Counted from the first letter of the stretch, positions 34,724 through 45,864 are shown. The stretch: DNA of 64,000 nt from Bifidobacterium pseudocatenulatum DSM 20438 = JCM 1200 = LMG 10505 (GCF_001025215.1 NZ_AP012330.1:2232001-2296000), one strand, 5' to 3'. Notes: generated from the letters alone by a model not told the origin. Made by a program: numbers and translations.

Positions 34724-35659
34724 TCAGACCTTCTCCTTGCCGCTGAAGAACTTCAGCTGCACGAAGGCCAGGATTGCCAGCACGATGAAGAACGTGACCG
34801 CGTTCGCCATCTGGTAGGAGTATTCGCCATTGCCAAGGCCGTTCTGGAAGATCAGATACGAGACGGTTTCGGTCTTGGAATCCGGGCCGCCCTTGGTCAA
34901 TGCCATGATCTGGTCGAACGCGCCGAGCGAATTCTTGAGGCTCAACACCATGTTGATGGTGAAGAACGGGCCGATCAGCGGGAAGGTGATCTGCCAGAAG
35001 TTCTGCCAAGCGCTCACGCCATCGATCGCAGCCGCCTCATAAATCTCGTTGTCGATGGTCTGTAGGCCAGCCAAATACAGCAGCGTGGAGTAGGCCACGC
35101 CCTGCCAGATTGACAGGAACACAATCGGGAACCATGCCAAATCCGGATTGGAAATCATTGACGTCGACAGCCAATCAATATGCAGCGCCTGACCGAGCGC
35201 CGGCAGCGGCGTCATGAAAATGTACTTGAACACATAGCCGATCACCAACACCGACAAGGTGTACGGAATGAAGAAGATCGCACGGAATCCGTTTTTGAAC
35301 GCGATTTTCGAATTCAGCAGCACCGCAAGGAACATGCCAAGAAAATTCGTGCCGATCGTAATCAAAATTGCGATGAGAATAGTGAACAGGTACGCGTGAC
35401 CGACGCGAGAATCCTGGAACATCGCAATATAATTCTTCAATCCGATGAATTTGAAATCACCATAACCCTGCGAATTGGTGAACGAGTATGCCGCGCCCTG
35501 CAGGAACGGCCAATACAGGAAGATGGACACCAGAATCACAGCCGGAACGGTCATCCAATAAAATGCCGGATCGACCTTGCGCTTGGAATATTTCGAAACC
35601 TTATTCTTGGAATTTTCTGCCGAGTTCTTCGCAGTATTTGCAGTATGTGCGGTAGTCAT
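34724..35659 (-). CDS. Sugar ABC transporter permease, MalF-type (unit 2 copy)
   Basis: Identical to 10336-11271, including the GAGGAGG ribosome site and the 14-bp gap after the binding-protein gene. Confidence 0.93.
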   Translation of the reverse strand: MTTAHTANTAKNSAENSKNKVSKYSKRKVDPAFYWMTVPAVILVSIFLYWPFLQGAAYSFTNSQGYGDFKFIGLKNYIAMFQDSRVGHAYLFTILIAILITIGTNFLGMFLAVLLNSKIAFKNGFRAIFFIPYTLSVLVIGYVFKYIFMTPLPALGQALHIDWLSTSMISNPDLAWFPIVFLSIWQGVAYSTLLYLAGLQTIDNEIYEAAAIDGVSAWQNFWQITFPLIGPFFTINMVLSLKNSLGAFDQIMALTKGGPDSKTETVSYLIFQNGLGNGEYSYQMANAVTFFIVLAILAFVQLKFFSGKEKV

Positions 35660-35673
35660 GTCCGTTCCTCCTC

Positions 35674-36966
35674 TCACCTGAAGTTTCTGGCTTCGATCTT
35701 GTCATATTCGGATTGCACGCTGTTCAGGAATTTTTCGGTGTTGCCCGACTGAACCAGCGTCTGCAGGAAGCCTGCGAGGTTGATGCTGGCTGGCACGTAA
35801 TGGTCGCAGAAGTCGGCCAGTTTGCCCGCCCGGTAGAAGTCGAGCACACCGTTCAGCGCTTCATCGCCCACATACGTGTCTTTGTAGGGGGTAAATGCGG
35901 ACTGCCGCTTGGAGTAGTCCTTGATGTTTTCGTCGTTCATCAGGAAGTCGATGAATTCGCGCGCTTCCTTCTCATGCTTGGTGTGCGCACCCATGGTCAG
36001 AATCACGTCATCGCCTGCCGTGAGCTGCTGTTCGCTGGCATCGTCGGTTGCCGGCATTTGCGCGAACCGCAGGTTGGCATCGCTGTTGATGAGTCGGATC
36101 TGCGGAATCGCGTAGGTGCCGAGTGGCAGAATCGCGGCTTTGCCTGCGGCCAGATCCTGCGTGGCCTGCTGGTAAGTGACGGCCGGATTCTTCTGCGTGT
36201 AGTTCTGGTAGATCTCGACCAGCTGATCGCTGACAGTGCCCCACAGGTCGGAGAATTTCTTCGATCCGTCTTTGAGGGAAAGATATTCGGATTCCGGCAC
36301 CAGCGTGGAGTTGAGTGACGCCAGCGGCGCCTGGAGTGTCCACGGATCGGCGGTGCTCGCTTCGATCGGTACAATGCCCTTGCTCTTGAAGCGTTGCAGC
36401 AGGTCGATGAATTCGCTCCACGTCTGCGGTGGATTGTCGGGATCCTCGCCCGCTTCCTCCCACACGTCGGCGTTGATGATGTAGCCGGACGCGTTGCCCG
36501 CATACGGCAGGCCGTACAGGCGCTTCTTGGATTCGTCGTTGGTTTGTACAAGGCTCTTGGCGATGTTCACCATGCCTGGATTGAGTTCGTCGACGATGTC
36601 ATCGTCGGTGAAATCGTGGAAAACACCCGCTTCGGCGAGCATGCCGAAATTAATGTCGCCATTGATGGTGATGACGTCGGGTTCACGATTTTTCACCAGT
36701 CGCGTACGCAGATCGGTGGTTGCGTCGGACGAATTGTTGACGTTGACTTTGATGTTGGGATGGGTTTTCTCAAATTCCTTTGCTTTTGCGGTGAACCAGT
36801 CCGCCGCTTCGGCTTTGAATTGGAAGAAATCCAAAGTGACGGTTCCAGCGGTGCTGTTGCCGCAACCTGCAAGGCCGGCCGTCAACGCGATTGCGCATGC
36901 GGCCGTAAGAGCGCGGTATACAATCCTCCTGAATTTACCTACACTAGTGGTGGAATCAGGTTTCAT
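35674..36966 (-). CDS. Sugar-binding lipoprotein (unit 2 copy)
   Basis: Identical to 11286-12578, lipobox LAGC intact. Its promoter/operator region is duplicated at 36994-37041. Confidence 0.93.
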   Translation of the reverse strand: MKPDSTTSVGKFRRIVYRALTAACAIALTAGLAGCGNSTAGTVTLDFFQFKAEAADWFTAKAKEFEKTHPNIKVNVNNSSDATTDLRTRLVKNREPDVITINGDINFGMLAEAGVFHDFTDDDIVDELNPGMVNIAKSLVQTNDESKKRLYGLPYAGNASGYIINADVWEEAGEDPDNPPQTWSEFIDLLQRFKSKGIVPIEASTADPWTLQAPLASLNSTLVPESEYLSLKDGSKKFSDLWGTVSDQLVEIYQNYTQKNPAVTYQQATQDLAAGKAAILPLGTYAIPQIRLINSDANLRFAQMPATDDASEQQLTAGDDVILTMGAHTKHEKEAREFIDFLMNDENIKDYSKRQSAFTPYKDTYVGDEALNGVLDFYRAGKLADFCDHYVPASINLAGFLQTLVQSGNTEKFLNSVQSEYDKIEARNFR

Positions 36967-36993
36967 TCTCGACTCCTTTGTATCTTTTCTCTA

Positions 36994-37041
36994 TTACGGT
37001 GGAGCGGCTTCCTTACCACACCACCGTTACTGAGAATTATA
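36994..37041 (-). promoter_or_regulatory. Promoter/operator of the sugar ABC operon, unit 2
   Basis: Copy of the TATAAT -10 and the TTACGGTGG/CCACCGTTA inverted repeat at 12606-12653. Confidence 0.5.
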
Positions 37042-37164
37042 GAAGGGGGCAGTTTTCATTCCCAGCTCAGCGCGCCTGTGCGGGGCGGAAAACAAAAACG
37101 ACGAGATTTTGTTACTCTGAGAAAGTAATTTGACGCACGATGTGCGCGAACGGGAGCACGAAGG

Positions 37165-38376
37165 ATGGTTCAGATGGCGGTTTCACCTCTGCCACAGTGG
37201 TTTGAAGGCTCGGAATATACCCATAAAGTCGCGGCTTGCATCATGAAATATGGTCCGATTTCACGCATTACGTTGGCGCAGATTTTAGGACTTTCGCAGG
37301 GTGCTGTTTCCCGAATTACCAGCGATCTGATTTATGCGGGCGTGATTGAGGAGACGCCGATGCCATCCGGCAAGGCCGGCAAACTGCCGAAAGGTTTCGT
37401 GCAGAAAGAAAATACGGAACGTCGCGGCCGCCCGCAAACCGGATTGCAGGTGATTGCGAATGCGCGATCTTTCGTTGGCATGAAAATCAACGCGACGCAT
37501 ATTTCGGCAGTTGCGGTCAACGCAATCGGGCAGATCATCACCGGATGCCATGATCTGAAAATCGAAGACGCTTCCCCGCAGACCGTGGTCGCGCTGATCA
37601 AACAACTGACGACCGACTGTTCCGACGAGGCGGAGATGGCGGGCTGGCCGAAACCGTGCGCTGTGGGAATCTCGCTTGGCGGGCATATTGTCGACGGTAC
37701 CGTGGTGACGTTCGCACCGTTCATGCACTGGTCGCAGCCCGTGGAACTTTCCGTCATGGTTCGTGAGGCGACCGGATTGCCTACCGGAATTTACAACGAT
37801 ATCGATTCGTTGGTGGTTGACGCCTGCCTGTTTGGACCGGGCGTTGGATTGAATAGCTTCGCGGTGCTGACGTTCGGCGCGGGCGTCGGCTATTCGTTGA
37901 CAGTCAACGGCGAGCTGGTAAGCTGTCCGGATAAAAGTTACGGTTTGGTCGGGCATATTCTGGTCGATCCGGATGGGCCGCGTTGTGTTTCCGGACACAG
38001 GGGATGCGCGCAATGCCTGTCCGACAACTCGATCGCGGCGGAATATTCGCAAATCATCGGACATCCCGCATCATTCGACGATTTCGCACGTGACGCACGC
38101 GCGAACAAACCGCAAGCGACGAATCTGGTGAACCGCACCTGCTTCCGTCTCGGCACCCTGGTGGCGACCATCGCCAATCTTGCCATGCCAGACAAAATCA
38201 TGATCGCCGGAGAATCGTCGTTCATCGCAAAATTCGGCATTGACGACTTGCGCAACGGCATCAACATGTATCGGCATAGCCAGGCCGCGCCAGTGGATTT
38301 TGAAATTCCCGACCACGATTGGGCTTTGTGGGCCAAGGCGGCCGCATCACAGGCAATTCGGCAATATGTTGGCTGA
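37165..38376 (+). CDS. ROK-family transcriptional regulator (unit 2 copy)
   Basis: Identical to 12777-13988. Since regulator and targets are doubled together, control stoichiometry would be kept. Confidence 0.9.
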   Translation: MVQMAVSPLPQWFEGSEYTHKVAACIMKYGPISRITLAQILGLSQGAVSRITSDLIYAGVIEETPMPSGKAGKLPKGFVQKENTERRGRPQTGLQVIANARSFVGMKINATHISAVAVNAIGQIITGCHDLKIEDASPQTVVALIKQLTTDCSDEAEMAGWPKPCAVGISLGGHIVDGTVVTFAPFMHWSQPVELSVMVREATGLPTGIYNDIDSLVVDACLFGPGVGLNSFAVLTFGAGVGYSLTVNGELVSCPDKSYGLVGHILVDPDGPRCVSGHRGCAQCLSDNSIAAEYSQIIGHPASFDDFARDARANKPQATNLVNRTCFRLGTLVATIANLAMPDKIMIAGESSFIAKFGIDDLRNGINMYRHSQAAPVDFEIPDHDWALWAKAAASQAIRQYVG

Positions 38377-38414
38377 TTGATTGCGATTGATTGCGATTGA
38401 TTGTCTTGCAATAC

Positions 38415-38449
38415 AAAAAATCCTCCCCTTTGTTTCAGGGAGGATTTTT
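38415..38449. terminator. Bidirectional terminator ROK/GH36, unit 2
   Basis: Copy of the AAAAATCCTCCC hairpin at 14027-14061. Confidence 0.85.
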
Positions 38450-38465
38450 GTTATGCGATTACGGC

Positions 38466-40778
38466 TTATTCAGCGCTCTCGACGGGCGCAAGCACGGCCT
38501 TGAAAAGGACTGCTTGCGCCGGGTGCAGTGCCGGCGGGCGGATGCCGTACGTGGCGAGCGCGCGTCCGGTCATCCTCACGCCTCCGGCCTTCCACCAGCC
38601 GAGCGGGCTCTGTCCGTTGGCGATGTCTTGCTTGGCGAGATCGAGGCTCACGTCAAGCGGCGACACCTCATACACCTTGTCAGGGTCGAGTCCGGGCAGG
38701 CGTGCCGGCGCGGCCGGGTAGGTCTGCGAGGTGGTGAGCTGGGTGAAACGGTAGATGGCGGCCGCTTGGTTAGGCATGACCACACCGTCCAAGCGCACTG
38801 CCGGATCGGCTGCGTCGGAATGCACGACTGTGTCGACGGCGAACCATTCGCGATGCTTCTTGAATTCGGCGACCCATTCGGCGAGCTTGTCGATATCTTC
38901 CTGCGGTTCCTTGAGCAGGTTCCATTCGATGCCCATGTGTCCGAAGAAGGCCATGGCCATACGCAGTTCCTGCGTGGTGGCGCGGTGCGTGGAGTGCGCC
39001 GGGGATGCGCCCACATGTTCGCCGATCATTTCCGGCGGCACGAGCAACGAGGTGTAGCGCTGGATGTCGGCGCGTTCCACCGGGTCGACGCAGTCGGATC
39101 CCCAAATGCGGTCGGCCACTTCGAGGATGCCGAGGTCCACGCGGCCACCGCCGGAAGAGCAGCTTTCGATTTCAAGTCCTGGATGCGCGGCCTTCAGATC
39201 AGTGAAAATGCGATATACGGCGAGCGTCTGCTGGTGCACTGCCGGGCGTCCGGTGCGCGGGGAGACGGCTTCGGTGACGAGTTTGTTGTGATCCCACTTG
39301 ATGTAGTCGATGCCGAGTTCGCCGACGAGCTTGTCCATTGCGCCGTAAATGTAGTCGTAGGCGTCCGGATTGGTCAGGTCCACGACCTGCTGGGTACGTC
39401 CTTGCATGGGCAGACGGCCTTCGGTGGGCTTCAACACCCAGTCGGGGTGTGCGCGGAACAGGTCGGAATCAGGGTTGACCATTTCCGGTTCGAACCACAG
39501 ACCGAATTCGAGTCCCTTGCCGTGCACGTAATCGGCAAGCGCCTTGAGCGACTTGTCGCCGTCGGGCCACACGTCCTGCGAAATCTGCCAATCTCCGAGG
39601 CCGGAGGTGTCGTCGCGGCGGGAGCCGAACCAGCCATCGTCCACGACGAAGCGTTCCACACCACTTTCCACGGCCTTGTCGGCGAGTGCGGTGAGGGTGT
39701 CATAATCGTGGTTGAAGTAGACGGCTTCCCATGTGTTGAGAATGACCGGGCGCGGCTTGGGCGCGATGTTGTGTTCAGCAAGCCAGTCGCGGTGCACTCG
39801 GCGAATGTAGCTGTGGAAGCGGGCTGCGACTTCGTTGAGGCCTTCGCCGTAGGAGCCGATGAGCCATGGGGTGGTGTAGGACTCTCCATTGGCGAGGCTG
39901 ATTTCGCCGCCGAACAGTACTTCGCCGCCGCCGATCACGCCGCTGGTGTATGGCAGGCGTTCCGCGGAGAGCACGCTGTTACCGCTCCATGCCACGTGTG
40001 CGGAGTAGACGTTGCCGTGCGTGAAGCCGAAGCCTTTTTCGCCGACGCTGAGCAGCAGGGTGGCATCGAAGTCTGGGCGTCCGGCCATGGATGCTTTGGC
40101 GAAGCGGCCGAGGGTGAAGTCCTGGCGCTGCGGGGAGCGTTCGCGCAGATGGTGGCCGGTGGTGGTGAGGATTTCGTTGGCGTCGGCCGGCACGGTGAAT
40201 GCGAGTTCGATCTTGCCGACTTCGAGCTGGCCTTCGCCGGTGTTCACGACTTCGGCGTTCTGGCGGATGAGGCCGGTTTCGTCGAGTTCGCAGGTCCAGA
40301 TGAGTTTCACATGCTGTTCCTCGTCTTCGGCGGTGACGGTGACGGTTGGGGTTTGCTTGGGTTCGTCGGCCACGCTCCAGTTCGGGTATCCGTCTTTTTC
40401 GCCCATGACGTAGGTTTTGCCAGCCGCCACGGTTTCGGCGGTGATGTTGCTGACTGCGAACTTGCAGAACAGTTCCACGCCGTCGCGACGCACATCAAAG
40501 CGGGTTGCGCCGATCCAGGATTCGGATTGCGTGGGCAGCACGCTCGGCCATGAGGTGTAGTCGAGTGCGCCAGAAACACGCTGTGGCATTTGCGCGTCGA
40601 ACATGTCGATCACGGTTGCCGGGGCTGCGAGCGGGCGACCCCAATGCACGAGTCGCGGCAGATCATTGCCGGGGAATACGAGCGCGAACGCCACGTTTGC
40701 GGCTGGCTGTTCGGCGTAGACCGCAGTGAGTTCGGTACCGTTGGTAGCGTTGCCATGGAAGGTCTGAATGAGCGTCAT
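38466..40778 (-). CDS. GH36 alpha-galactosidase (unit 2 copy)
   Basis: Identical to 14078-16390; nucleophile D496 and acid/base D562 intact. Confidence 0.94.
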   Translation of the reverse strand: MTLIQTFHGNATNGTELTAVYAEQPAANVAFALVFPGNDLPRLVHWGRPLAAPATVIDMFDAQMPQRVSGALDYTSWPSVLPTQSESWIGATRFDVRRDGVELFCKFAVSNITAETVAAGKTYVMGEKDGYPNWSVADEPKQTPTVTVTAEDEEQHVKLIWTCELDETGLIRQNAEVVNTGEGQLEVGKIELAFTVPADANEILTTTGHHLRERSPQRQDFTLGRFAKASMAGRPDFDATLLLSVGEKGFGFTHGNVYSAHVAWSGNSVLSAERLPYTSGVIGGGEVLFGGEISLANGESYTTPWLIGSYGEGLNEVAARFHSYIRRVHRDWLAEHNIAPKPRPVILNTWEAVYFNHDYDTLTALADKAVESGVERFVVDDGWFGSRRDDTSGLGDWQISQDVWPDGDKSLKALADYVHGKGLEFGLWFEPEMVNPDSDLFRAHPDWVLKPTEGRLPMQGRTQQVVDLTNPDAYDYIYGAMDKLVGELGIDYIKWDHNKLVTEAVSPRTGRPAVHQQTLAVYRIFTDLKAAHPGLEIESCSSGGGRVDLGILEVADRIWGSDCVDPVERADIQRYTSLLVPPEMIGEHVGASPAHSTHRATTQELRMAMAFFGHMGIEWNLLKEPQEDIDKLAEWVAEFKKHREWFAVDTVVHSDAADPAVRLDGVVMPNQAAAIYRFTQLTTSQTYPAAPARLPGLDPDKVYEVSPLDVSLDLAKQDIANGQSPLGWWKAGGVRMTGRALATYGIRPPALHPAQAVLFKAVLAPVESAE

Positions 40779-40882
40779 TGCAGCATCCTTTACATATTGC
40801 GATTGCCTTGTACTGTCACCTTCGATGGTATGACAAGCTTCATTTGTTGACGTCGCCGAGCGTGTTTCTTTCGGTCGGAAAG

Positions 40883-40914
40883 TATTTCTTGCGACCATAG
40901 AATCGCAAGAAATA
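40883..40914. promoter_or_regulatory. Inverted repeat upstream of GH36, site 1, unit 2
   Basis: Copy of the 12-bp-arm repeat at 16495-16526. Confidence 0.5.
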
Positions 40915-40992
40915 TTATTACGTAAACATTACCGTTGAAATCGCAATCATCTTTACCAAGATTTACTTGGCATTTCAATATTTCTTACGTTT

Positions 40993-41012
40993 TTGCGACT
41001 ACAAAATCGCAA
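40993..41012. promoter_or_regulatory. Inverted repeat upstream of GH36, site 2, unit 2
   Basis: Copy of TTGCGA-N8-TCGCAA at 16605-16624. Confidence 0.45.
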
Positions 41013-41462
41013 TTATCGTTTTCCAGCGAAAAAATCAGTCATCAATCGTGCGCATTCCGATTCACGAACGCCGCCGATAACTTCCGGAACATGACCGACA
41101 TGCGGGTCGCGAGGAATGTCCCAAATCGAACCGCATGCACCCAACTTGGCATCCCACGCGCCGAACACGATTCGTCCGACATGCGTTTGCAGGCACGCGC
41201 CGGCGCACATCGGGCACGGCTCCAAGGTAACAATCAACGTGCAATCGGCAAGATTCCACGTACCAAGCGACCGAGCGGCCTGCGTCATGGCCTTGACCTC
41301 GGCGTGCGCCAACGGATCGGCGTGCGCCTCGCGCAGATTACGGCCACTGCCGATCACCGCTCCCCCAGCGTCAAGCACGACGGCACCGACCGGTACCTCG
41401 CCTTCCGCGGCGGCCTCGCGGGCCAATTCAATCGCCAGCTCCATGTCGTCACTCCACTGCAT
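41013..41462 (-). CDS. tadA: tRNA-specific adenosine deaminase (unit 2 copy)
   Basis: Identical to 16625-17074, with the HAE and PCPMC zinc motifs intact. Two intact copies of this normally single-copy gene result from the tandem repeat. Confidence 0.9.
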   Translation of the reverse strand: MQWSDDMELAIELAREAAAEGEVPVGAVVLDAGGAVIGSGRNLREAHADPLAHAEVKAMTQAARSLGTWNLADCTLIVTLEPCPMCAGACLQTHVGRIVFGAWDAKLGACGSIWDIPRDPHVGHVPEVIGGVRESECARLMTDFFAGKR

Positions 41463-41567
41463 ACCCGCCACTATACGGTTGCTCGCGTGAAGCAAAAGAC
41501 GAAACACGCCCATAAATACCTCTTGGTAGGCTGGAAGGGTTTGGAAAATGCGCGCAAAGGAGGCACG

Positions 41568-43640
41568 TTGGCGGCATTCGAGTTGATTGTATGTATTATC
41601 GCCGCCGTCGTACTATCTTCATTCCTCAGCCGTTTCATTCCCAAGGTTTCCACACCGCTCGTGCAGATCGCGTTGGGTGCGCTGGCGTCGCAATTGCCGT
41701 TTTTCCCGAACGTCACGCTCGATCCGGAACTGTTCATGGTGCTGTTCATCGCGCCGCTACTGTATTTGGAAGCGCATGAAATCGACAAAAGCGAGCTGCT
41801 GAAATCCGTTACATTGTCGCTTTCATTGGCAATTGGACTAGCGATCGCAACCATGGTGGCCGTTGGTTTCGCACTGCATGCCGTATGGCCCGCAATTCCC
41901 CTTGCCGCGGCACTGGCGCTCGGCGCCGCACTTGGACCGACCGACGCGGTCGCCGTATCGTCGCTCGGCAAGGAAGCCGCGCTTACGCAACGTCAAACCA
42001 GCGTACTTAAAGGCGAATCGCTATTCAACGACGCGTCCGGCATCGTCGGCTTCCAGTTCGCGATCGCGGCGGCCGTCAGTGGCGTGTTTACAGTGGGCGA
42101 TTCGGCCGCACAGTTCGTGTTCTCATTCTTCGGCGGCGCCATTTTCGGCTTGGCAGTAGGCATGGTCGCCGACCTGTTATTTGAATCGTTGCGATCTTTC
42201 GGCTGGGAGACGACCACAAGCCGTATTTTGATGGAATTGTTCCTGCCGTTCATTCTGTATTTGGGTGCGGAAGCGGTGCATGTTTCCGGCATTCTTTCGG
42301 TGGTGACGGCCGGTTTGATCATCCGTTTCGATCGCACCGGCATCGGCCCGAATGTGGCTCGCACCAACATTGTTTCGTCAAGCGTATGGGGGGTATTCTC
42401 GTTCACGCTCAACGGCACGGTGTTCATTCTGCTTGGCATGTTGCTGCCGAATGCGATGAGCGCAAGCTGGGACGATCCGCAAGTCAGCAATTGGCTGCTA
42501 CTGGTTGCGATTCTTACGGTTTCCGCAGTGGTAATCATCATGCGATTCCTGTGGATTTCATTGATGCTACGTCTCGCGCGAGATACCGTCACCGGCAAGC
42601 GACGCAAGATGACGGCGCAACGTTGGCGTTCGGCCGCGGTCATGACGTTCGGCGGGCCGAAAGGCACCATCACCCTGTCATTGATGTTCACGATCCCGTA
42701 CACCATTACGGGAGGCGCGTGGTTCCCCATGCGTGACGAACTGATCTTCATCGCAGGTGGCGTGATCGTCGTAACCTTGCTGCTCGCCAACTTCCTGCTG
42801 CCGCTGCTGGCGCCGAATCGCAATAAAGACACTTCCGTGGAAATGACCGAAATCACCATCGAAGTGCTGCGACGGACCGTGGAGGAACTGACGGGACGAG
42901 TCACACCCGACAATCGTCGTGCGGTGCTGATGATCATCGACTCGTATACGAAACGTATCACACGACTGAAGCAGCGCATCGGAGAAATCGATCCGCAAGG
43001 GTATATGCAACTGCAGATCGACGCGCTCAACTGGGAGAAGGAATACGTCAAGGCGCGACTGGCGAAAGTCAAGGCGACGACGAACGACGACAAGGCAGCG
43101 CACGATCTGGAAATCGAAGCATGCGAGCGCCTGCTCGACCAGATCATGAGCTCTCTGCGCCATATCGAAACGGAACATAATTCCGGACGCACCATCTGGC
43201 GAGTCAAAGGCCGCTTCAGGGCGTTGCAGAGGCGTTTGGGCACGGTGGTGAAGCGTGTGAACAGCCGCATTCGCCGCACTACCCCGCTGTTCAGCGACGA
43301 CGAGCTGTTCGCGCACACCCGCGCGGTGCAGGTGGATGCCATCGAACATGTGATCGACCGCCTGTATGAGGAGATGGGCCGCGACACGTACAATACGGAA
43401 CATTGCTCGGCACTGCTGCTGGATTACCGACGAGGCGAGGCTACGCTGAGGTCGCGCCCGAATGTGGGCACGAGCGCGGAGGCGCAGGCGCAGGCGGAAG
43501 AGGTGAAGCGCGAAAGCTACGGTATCGAGCTGGGTGTGATCCAAGACATGTACGAGGCGGGTGACATTACGCGCGCGCAATCCAAGCAGCTGCGACGCAA
43601 CGTGTATGTGATGAGCGTGGACGCCGACGCGCAGATCTAG
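41568..43640 (+). CDS. CPA1-family Na+/H+ antiporter (unit 2 copy)
   Basis: Identical to 17180-19252, TTG start with AAAGGAGG; ND ion-binding motif and long cytoplasmic tail intact. Confidence 0.9.
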   Translation: MAAFELIVCIIAAVVLSSFLSRFIPKVSTPLVQIALGALASQLPFFPNVTLDPELFMVLFIAPLLYLEAHEIDKSELLKSVTLSLSLAIGLAIATMVAVGFALHAVWPAIPLAAALALGAALGPTDAVAVSSLGKEAALTQRQTSVLKGESLFNDASGIVGFQFAIAAAVSGVFTVGDSAAQFVFSFFGGAIFGLAVGMVADLLFESLRSFGWETTTSRILMELFLPFILYLGAEAVHVSGILSVVTAGLIIRFDRTGIGPNVARTNIVSSSVWGVFSFTLNGTVFILLGMLLPNAMSASWDDPQVSNWLLLVAILTVSAVVIIMRFLWISLMLRLARDTVTGKRRKMTAQRWRSAAVMTFGGPKGTITLSLMFTIPYTITGGAWFPMRDELIFIAGGVIVVTLLLANFLLPLLAPNRNKDTSVEMTEITIEVLRRTVEELTGRVTPDNRRAVLMIIDSYTKRITRLKQRIGEIDPQGYMQLQIDALNWEKEYVKARLAKVKATTNDDKAAHDLEIEACERLLDQIMSSLRHIETEHNSGRTIWRVKGRFRALQRRLGTVVKRVNSRIRRTTPLFSDDELFAHTRAVQVDAIEHVIDRLYEEMGRDTYNTEHCSALLLDYRRGEATLRSRPNVGTSAEAQAQAEEVKRESYGIELGVIQDMYEAGDITRAQSKQLRRNVYVMSVDADAQI

Positions 43641-43954
43641 CATCCAACTGATCTGATGGGATCAGCAAGCTGGCGTGAGCCGGTGATCCGCAGCGAGTTT
43701 GTCTGCGGACGAACTGTGGAAACGTGGGGGACGAGACAACTGTAGGAACGGAACACGGCGTGGAAGGCGGCAAACTGGAGGCCATTCCACAATCTAAAAC
43801 ATGAGGGAATTGAAATTCTCAGATATTTCCCAGAAAACACCAGACATGTACTCAGCATCGTCTGTTTATATAGGAGATGTCAGCAAAAGAGCCGACCAGG
43901 AACCCACAGCAGTTCCCGACAATTGAACCCTTTCTTCTTCTCTCTCCTTTCTCT
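43641..43954. other. Intergenic region after the antiporter, unit 2
   Basis: Copy of 19253-19566. No protein gene is supported; a ~110-nt transcript ending at the next terminator is possible. Confidence 0.3.
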
Positions 43955-43989
43955 CCCCGGTGGTTTTCTCTCCACCGGGGTTTCTTTTT
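43955..43989 (+). terminator. Rho-independent terminator, unit 2
   Basis: Copy of the CCCCGGTGG hairpin at 19567-19601. Confidence 0.85.
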
Positions 43990-44010
43990 GCCCTCAACGG
44001 GTGGATTCCT

Positions 44011-44148
44011 CCAGCCAGTGGGAGAATCCGCCCGCTGGCAGCTCACTCAAAGTCCAGAAACCGCCACTCACTGGAACAATCACCCCGCTGGCAAGCCGCC
44101 CAACGTCCCAATCCTTCCAGTGACTGGGAGGATTGCCCCGCTGGAACG
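44011..44148. repeat. Extragenic repeat cluster, unit 2
   Basis: Copy of the three-member repeat cluster at 19623-19760. Confidence 0.55.
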
Positions 44149-44162
44149 GGTATATTGGAGGC

Positions 44163-44966
44163 ATGAGTGAAATACGCGAGCACGAGACCAGTGATTCCCA
44201 CGACTCCAGCAACCCAAACACCCCGACCAGTCTGATCGGGCGCGAATCGCAGGTGGTTCCAGGGAGGTTCGGCGAGCCGCTGCAGGTCACGCACGTACAG
44301 TATTCGCGCGGGGGCGGCAATGCGGCTCCACGACGCCCGCTGTTCCTCTGCCTGCACGGTTGGGGCTCCAATGAGGCCGATTTGGCCGACATGATGCGTT
44401 ACGTGGCTCCTTATAACGATTTCGCGTCGTTGCGCGCGCCGCTCGTGCTGCAGGAGGCTGGTTCCGGTGAATTCGGTTTCGGTCAGGGCGCGTATTCGTG
44501 GTTCCATGATTGCGTGCCGTCCGGCGAAGATCTGGATCGAGACGCTTATGCTGCCGCTCAAGCCATTGACGATTGGGTTGCGCGCAATGTTCCCGAAGAT
44601 CGCGCTGTAGTGCCGATCGGTTTTTCGCAGGGCGGTTTGCTGGCGATTCATCTGCTGCGCGTCCATCCGGAACGGTACGCCGCGTCAATCTCGCTTTCCG
44701 GCTTCCTTGCGCCGGGAATCGTCGCCGGTAGCGCGCCGGCCGACAGTCATGTCGCGGAATTGAATATTCCTGTGTTCTACGGCTATGGCAAGAACGATAC
44801 CGTGATTCCGATGCCGGAGCTTTTCGCAACCGCCGCTTGGCTGGACGAGCATACGTTCCTCACGTCGAAAAGCTACCGTGGACTCGATCATGCGGTCAGT
44901 CTCAACGAATTCAGCGATTTGCGCGACTGGCTTGCCGCGCACGATATCGCGCCGGGAATCCTGTAA
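44163..44966 (+). CDS. Phospholipase/carboxylesterase-family hydrolase (unit 2 copy)
   Basis: Identical to 19775-20578 with the S155, D212, H243 triad intact. Confidence 0.88.
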   Translation: MSEIREHETSDSHDSSNPNTPTSLIGRESQVVPGRFGEPLQVTHVQYSRGGGNAAPRRPLFLCLHGWGSNEADLADMMRYVAPYNDFASLRAPLVLQEAGSGEFGFGQGAYSWFHDCVPSGEDLDRDAYAAAQAIDDWVARNVPEDRAVVPIGFSQGGLLAIHLLRVHPERYAASISLSGFLAPGIVAGSAPADSHVAELNIPVFYGYGKNDTVIPMPELFATAAWLDEHTFLTSKSYRGLDHAVSLNEFSDLRDWLAAHDIAPGIL

Positions 44967-45213
44967 GAAATCCTGCGGAAGAATCCCGTAGAAAAATCCT
45001 GCAGAAAAATCCGATGCAACGGATTTTGCGTACCAAGCACACGGCAATCGTTACAACCCGATATAAGCCACGATATAGCGATACCGCGTTAGACTAGAGC
45101 CAGCTAATAATCATTTCGCAATTGCCGGCATTCGCACGCTCAACCATGCGAACGTTCGAATGTTGGCGAGCGCCATACCGGCACATTCGCGTGCCTGGCA
45201 ATAAGGAGTTTCG

Positions 45214-45795
45214 ATGCTGCTGTCCGATCGCGACATTCTCGCCGCGCAGGCCGAAGGTCATATTTCACTCGATCCATGGACCCCGGAAATGGTGCAGCCC
45301 GCTTCCATTGACGTGCGTTTGGACCGTTTCTTCCGTCTGTTCAACAATCATGCGTACACGTATGTCGATCCGGCTGAGAATCAGGGCGAGCTGACCGAGC
45401 AGTTCGAGGTGGCTCCGGGCGAACCGTGGATTCTGCATCCGGGTGAGTTCGCATTGGGTTCCACGTGGGAGTACGTGAAGCTTGATCCGACGATTGCCGC
45501 CCGCCTGGAAGGCAAGAGCTCACTGGGCCGCTTGGGCATTCTCACACATTCCACCGCAGGCTTCATCGACCCTGGTTTCGAGGGTCATATCACGTTGGAA
45601 TTGTCGAATGTGTCGACATTGCCGGTGAAGTTGTGGCCGGGCATGAAGATCGGCCAGATGTGCTTTTTCCAGCTCAGCTCCCCCGCCGAACATCCGTACG
45701 GTTCGCAAGGCACCGGCTCGCATTATCAGGGTCAGCGCGGTCCGACGCCGAGCCGTTCCTACGTGAACTTCTACAAAGCCGACATCACCGACTAA
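45214..45795 (+). CDS. dcd: dCTP deaminase (unit 2 copy)
   Basis: Identical to 20826-21407, AAGGAG ribosome site preserved. Confidence 0.95.
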   Translation: MLLSDRDILAAQAEGHISLDPWTPEMVQPASIDVRLDRFFRLFNNHAYTYVDPAENQGELTEQFEVAPGEPWILHPGEFALGSTWEYVKLDPTIAARLEGKSSLGRLGILTHSTAGFIDPGFEGHITLELSNVSTLPVKLWPGMKIGQMCFFQLSSPAEHPYGSQGTGSHYQGQRGPTPSRSYVNFYKADITD

Positions 45796-45864
45796 TCATC
45801 AAATATTCTTGGATTATCGCAATATATTGTCGATATATGGCGATTGATATTCCACCAAAAATAC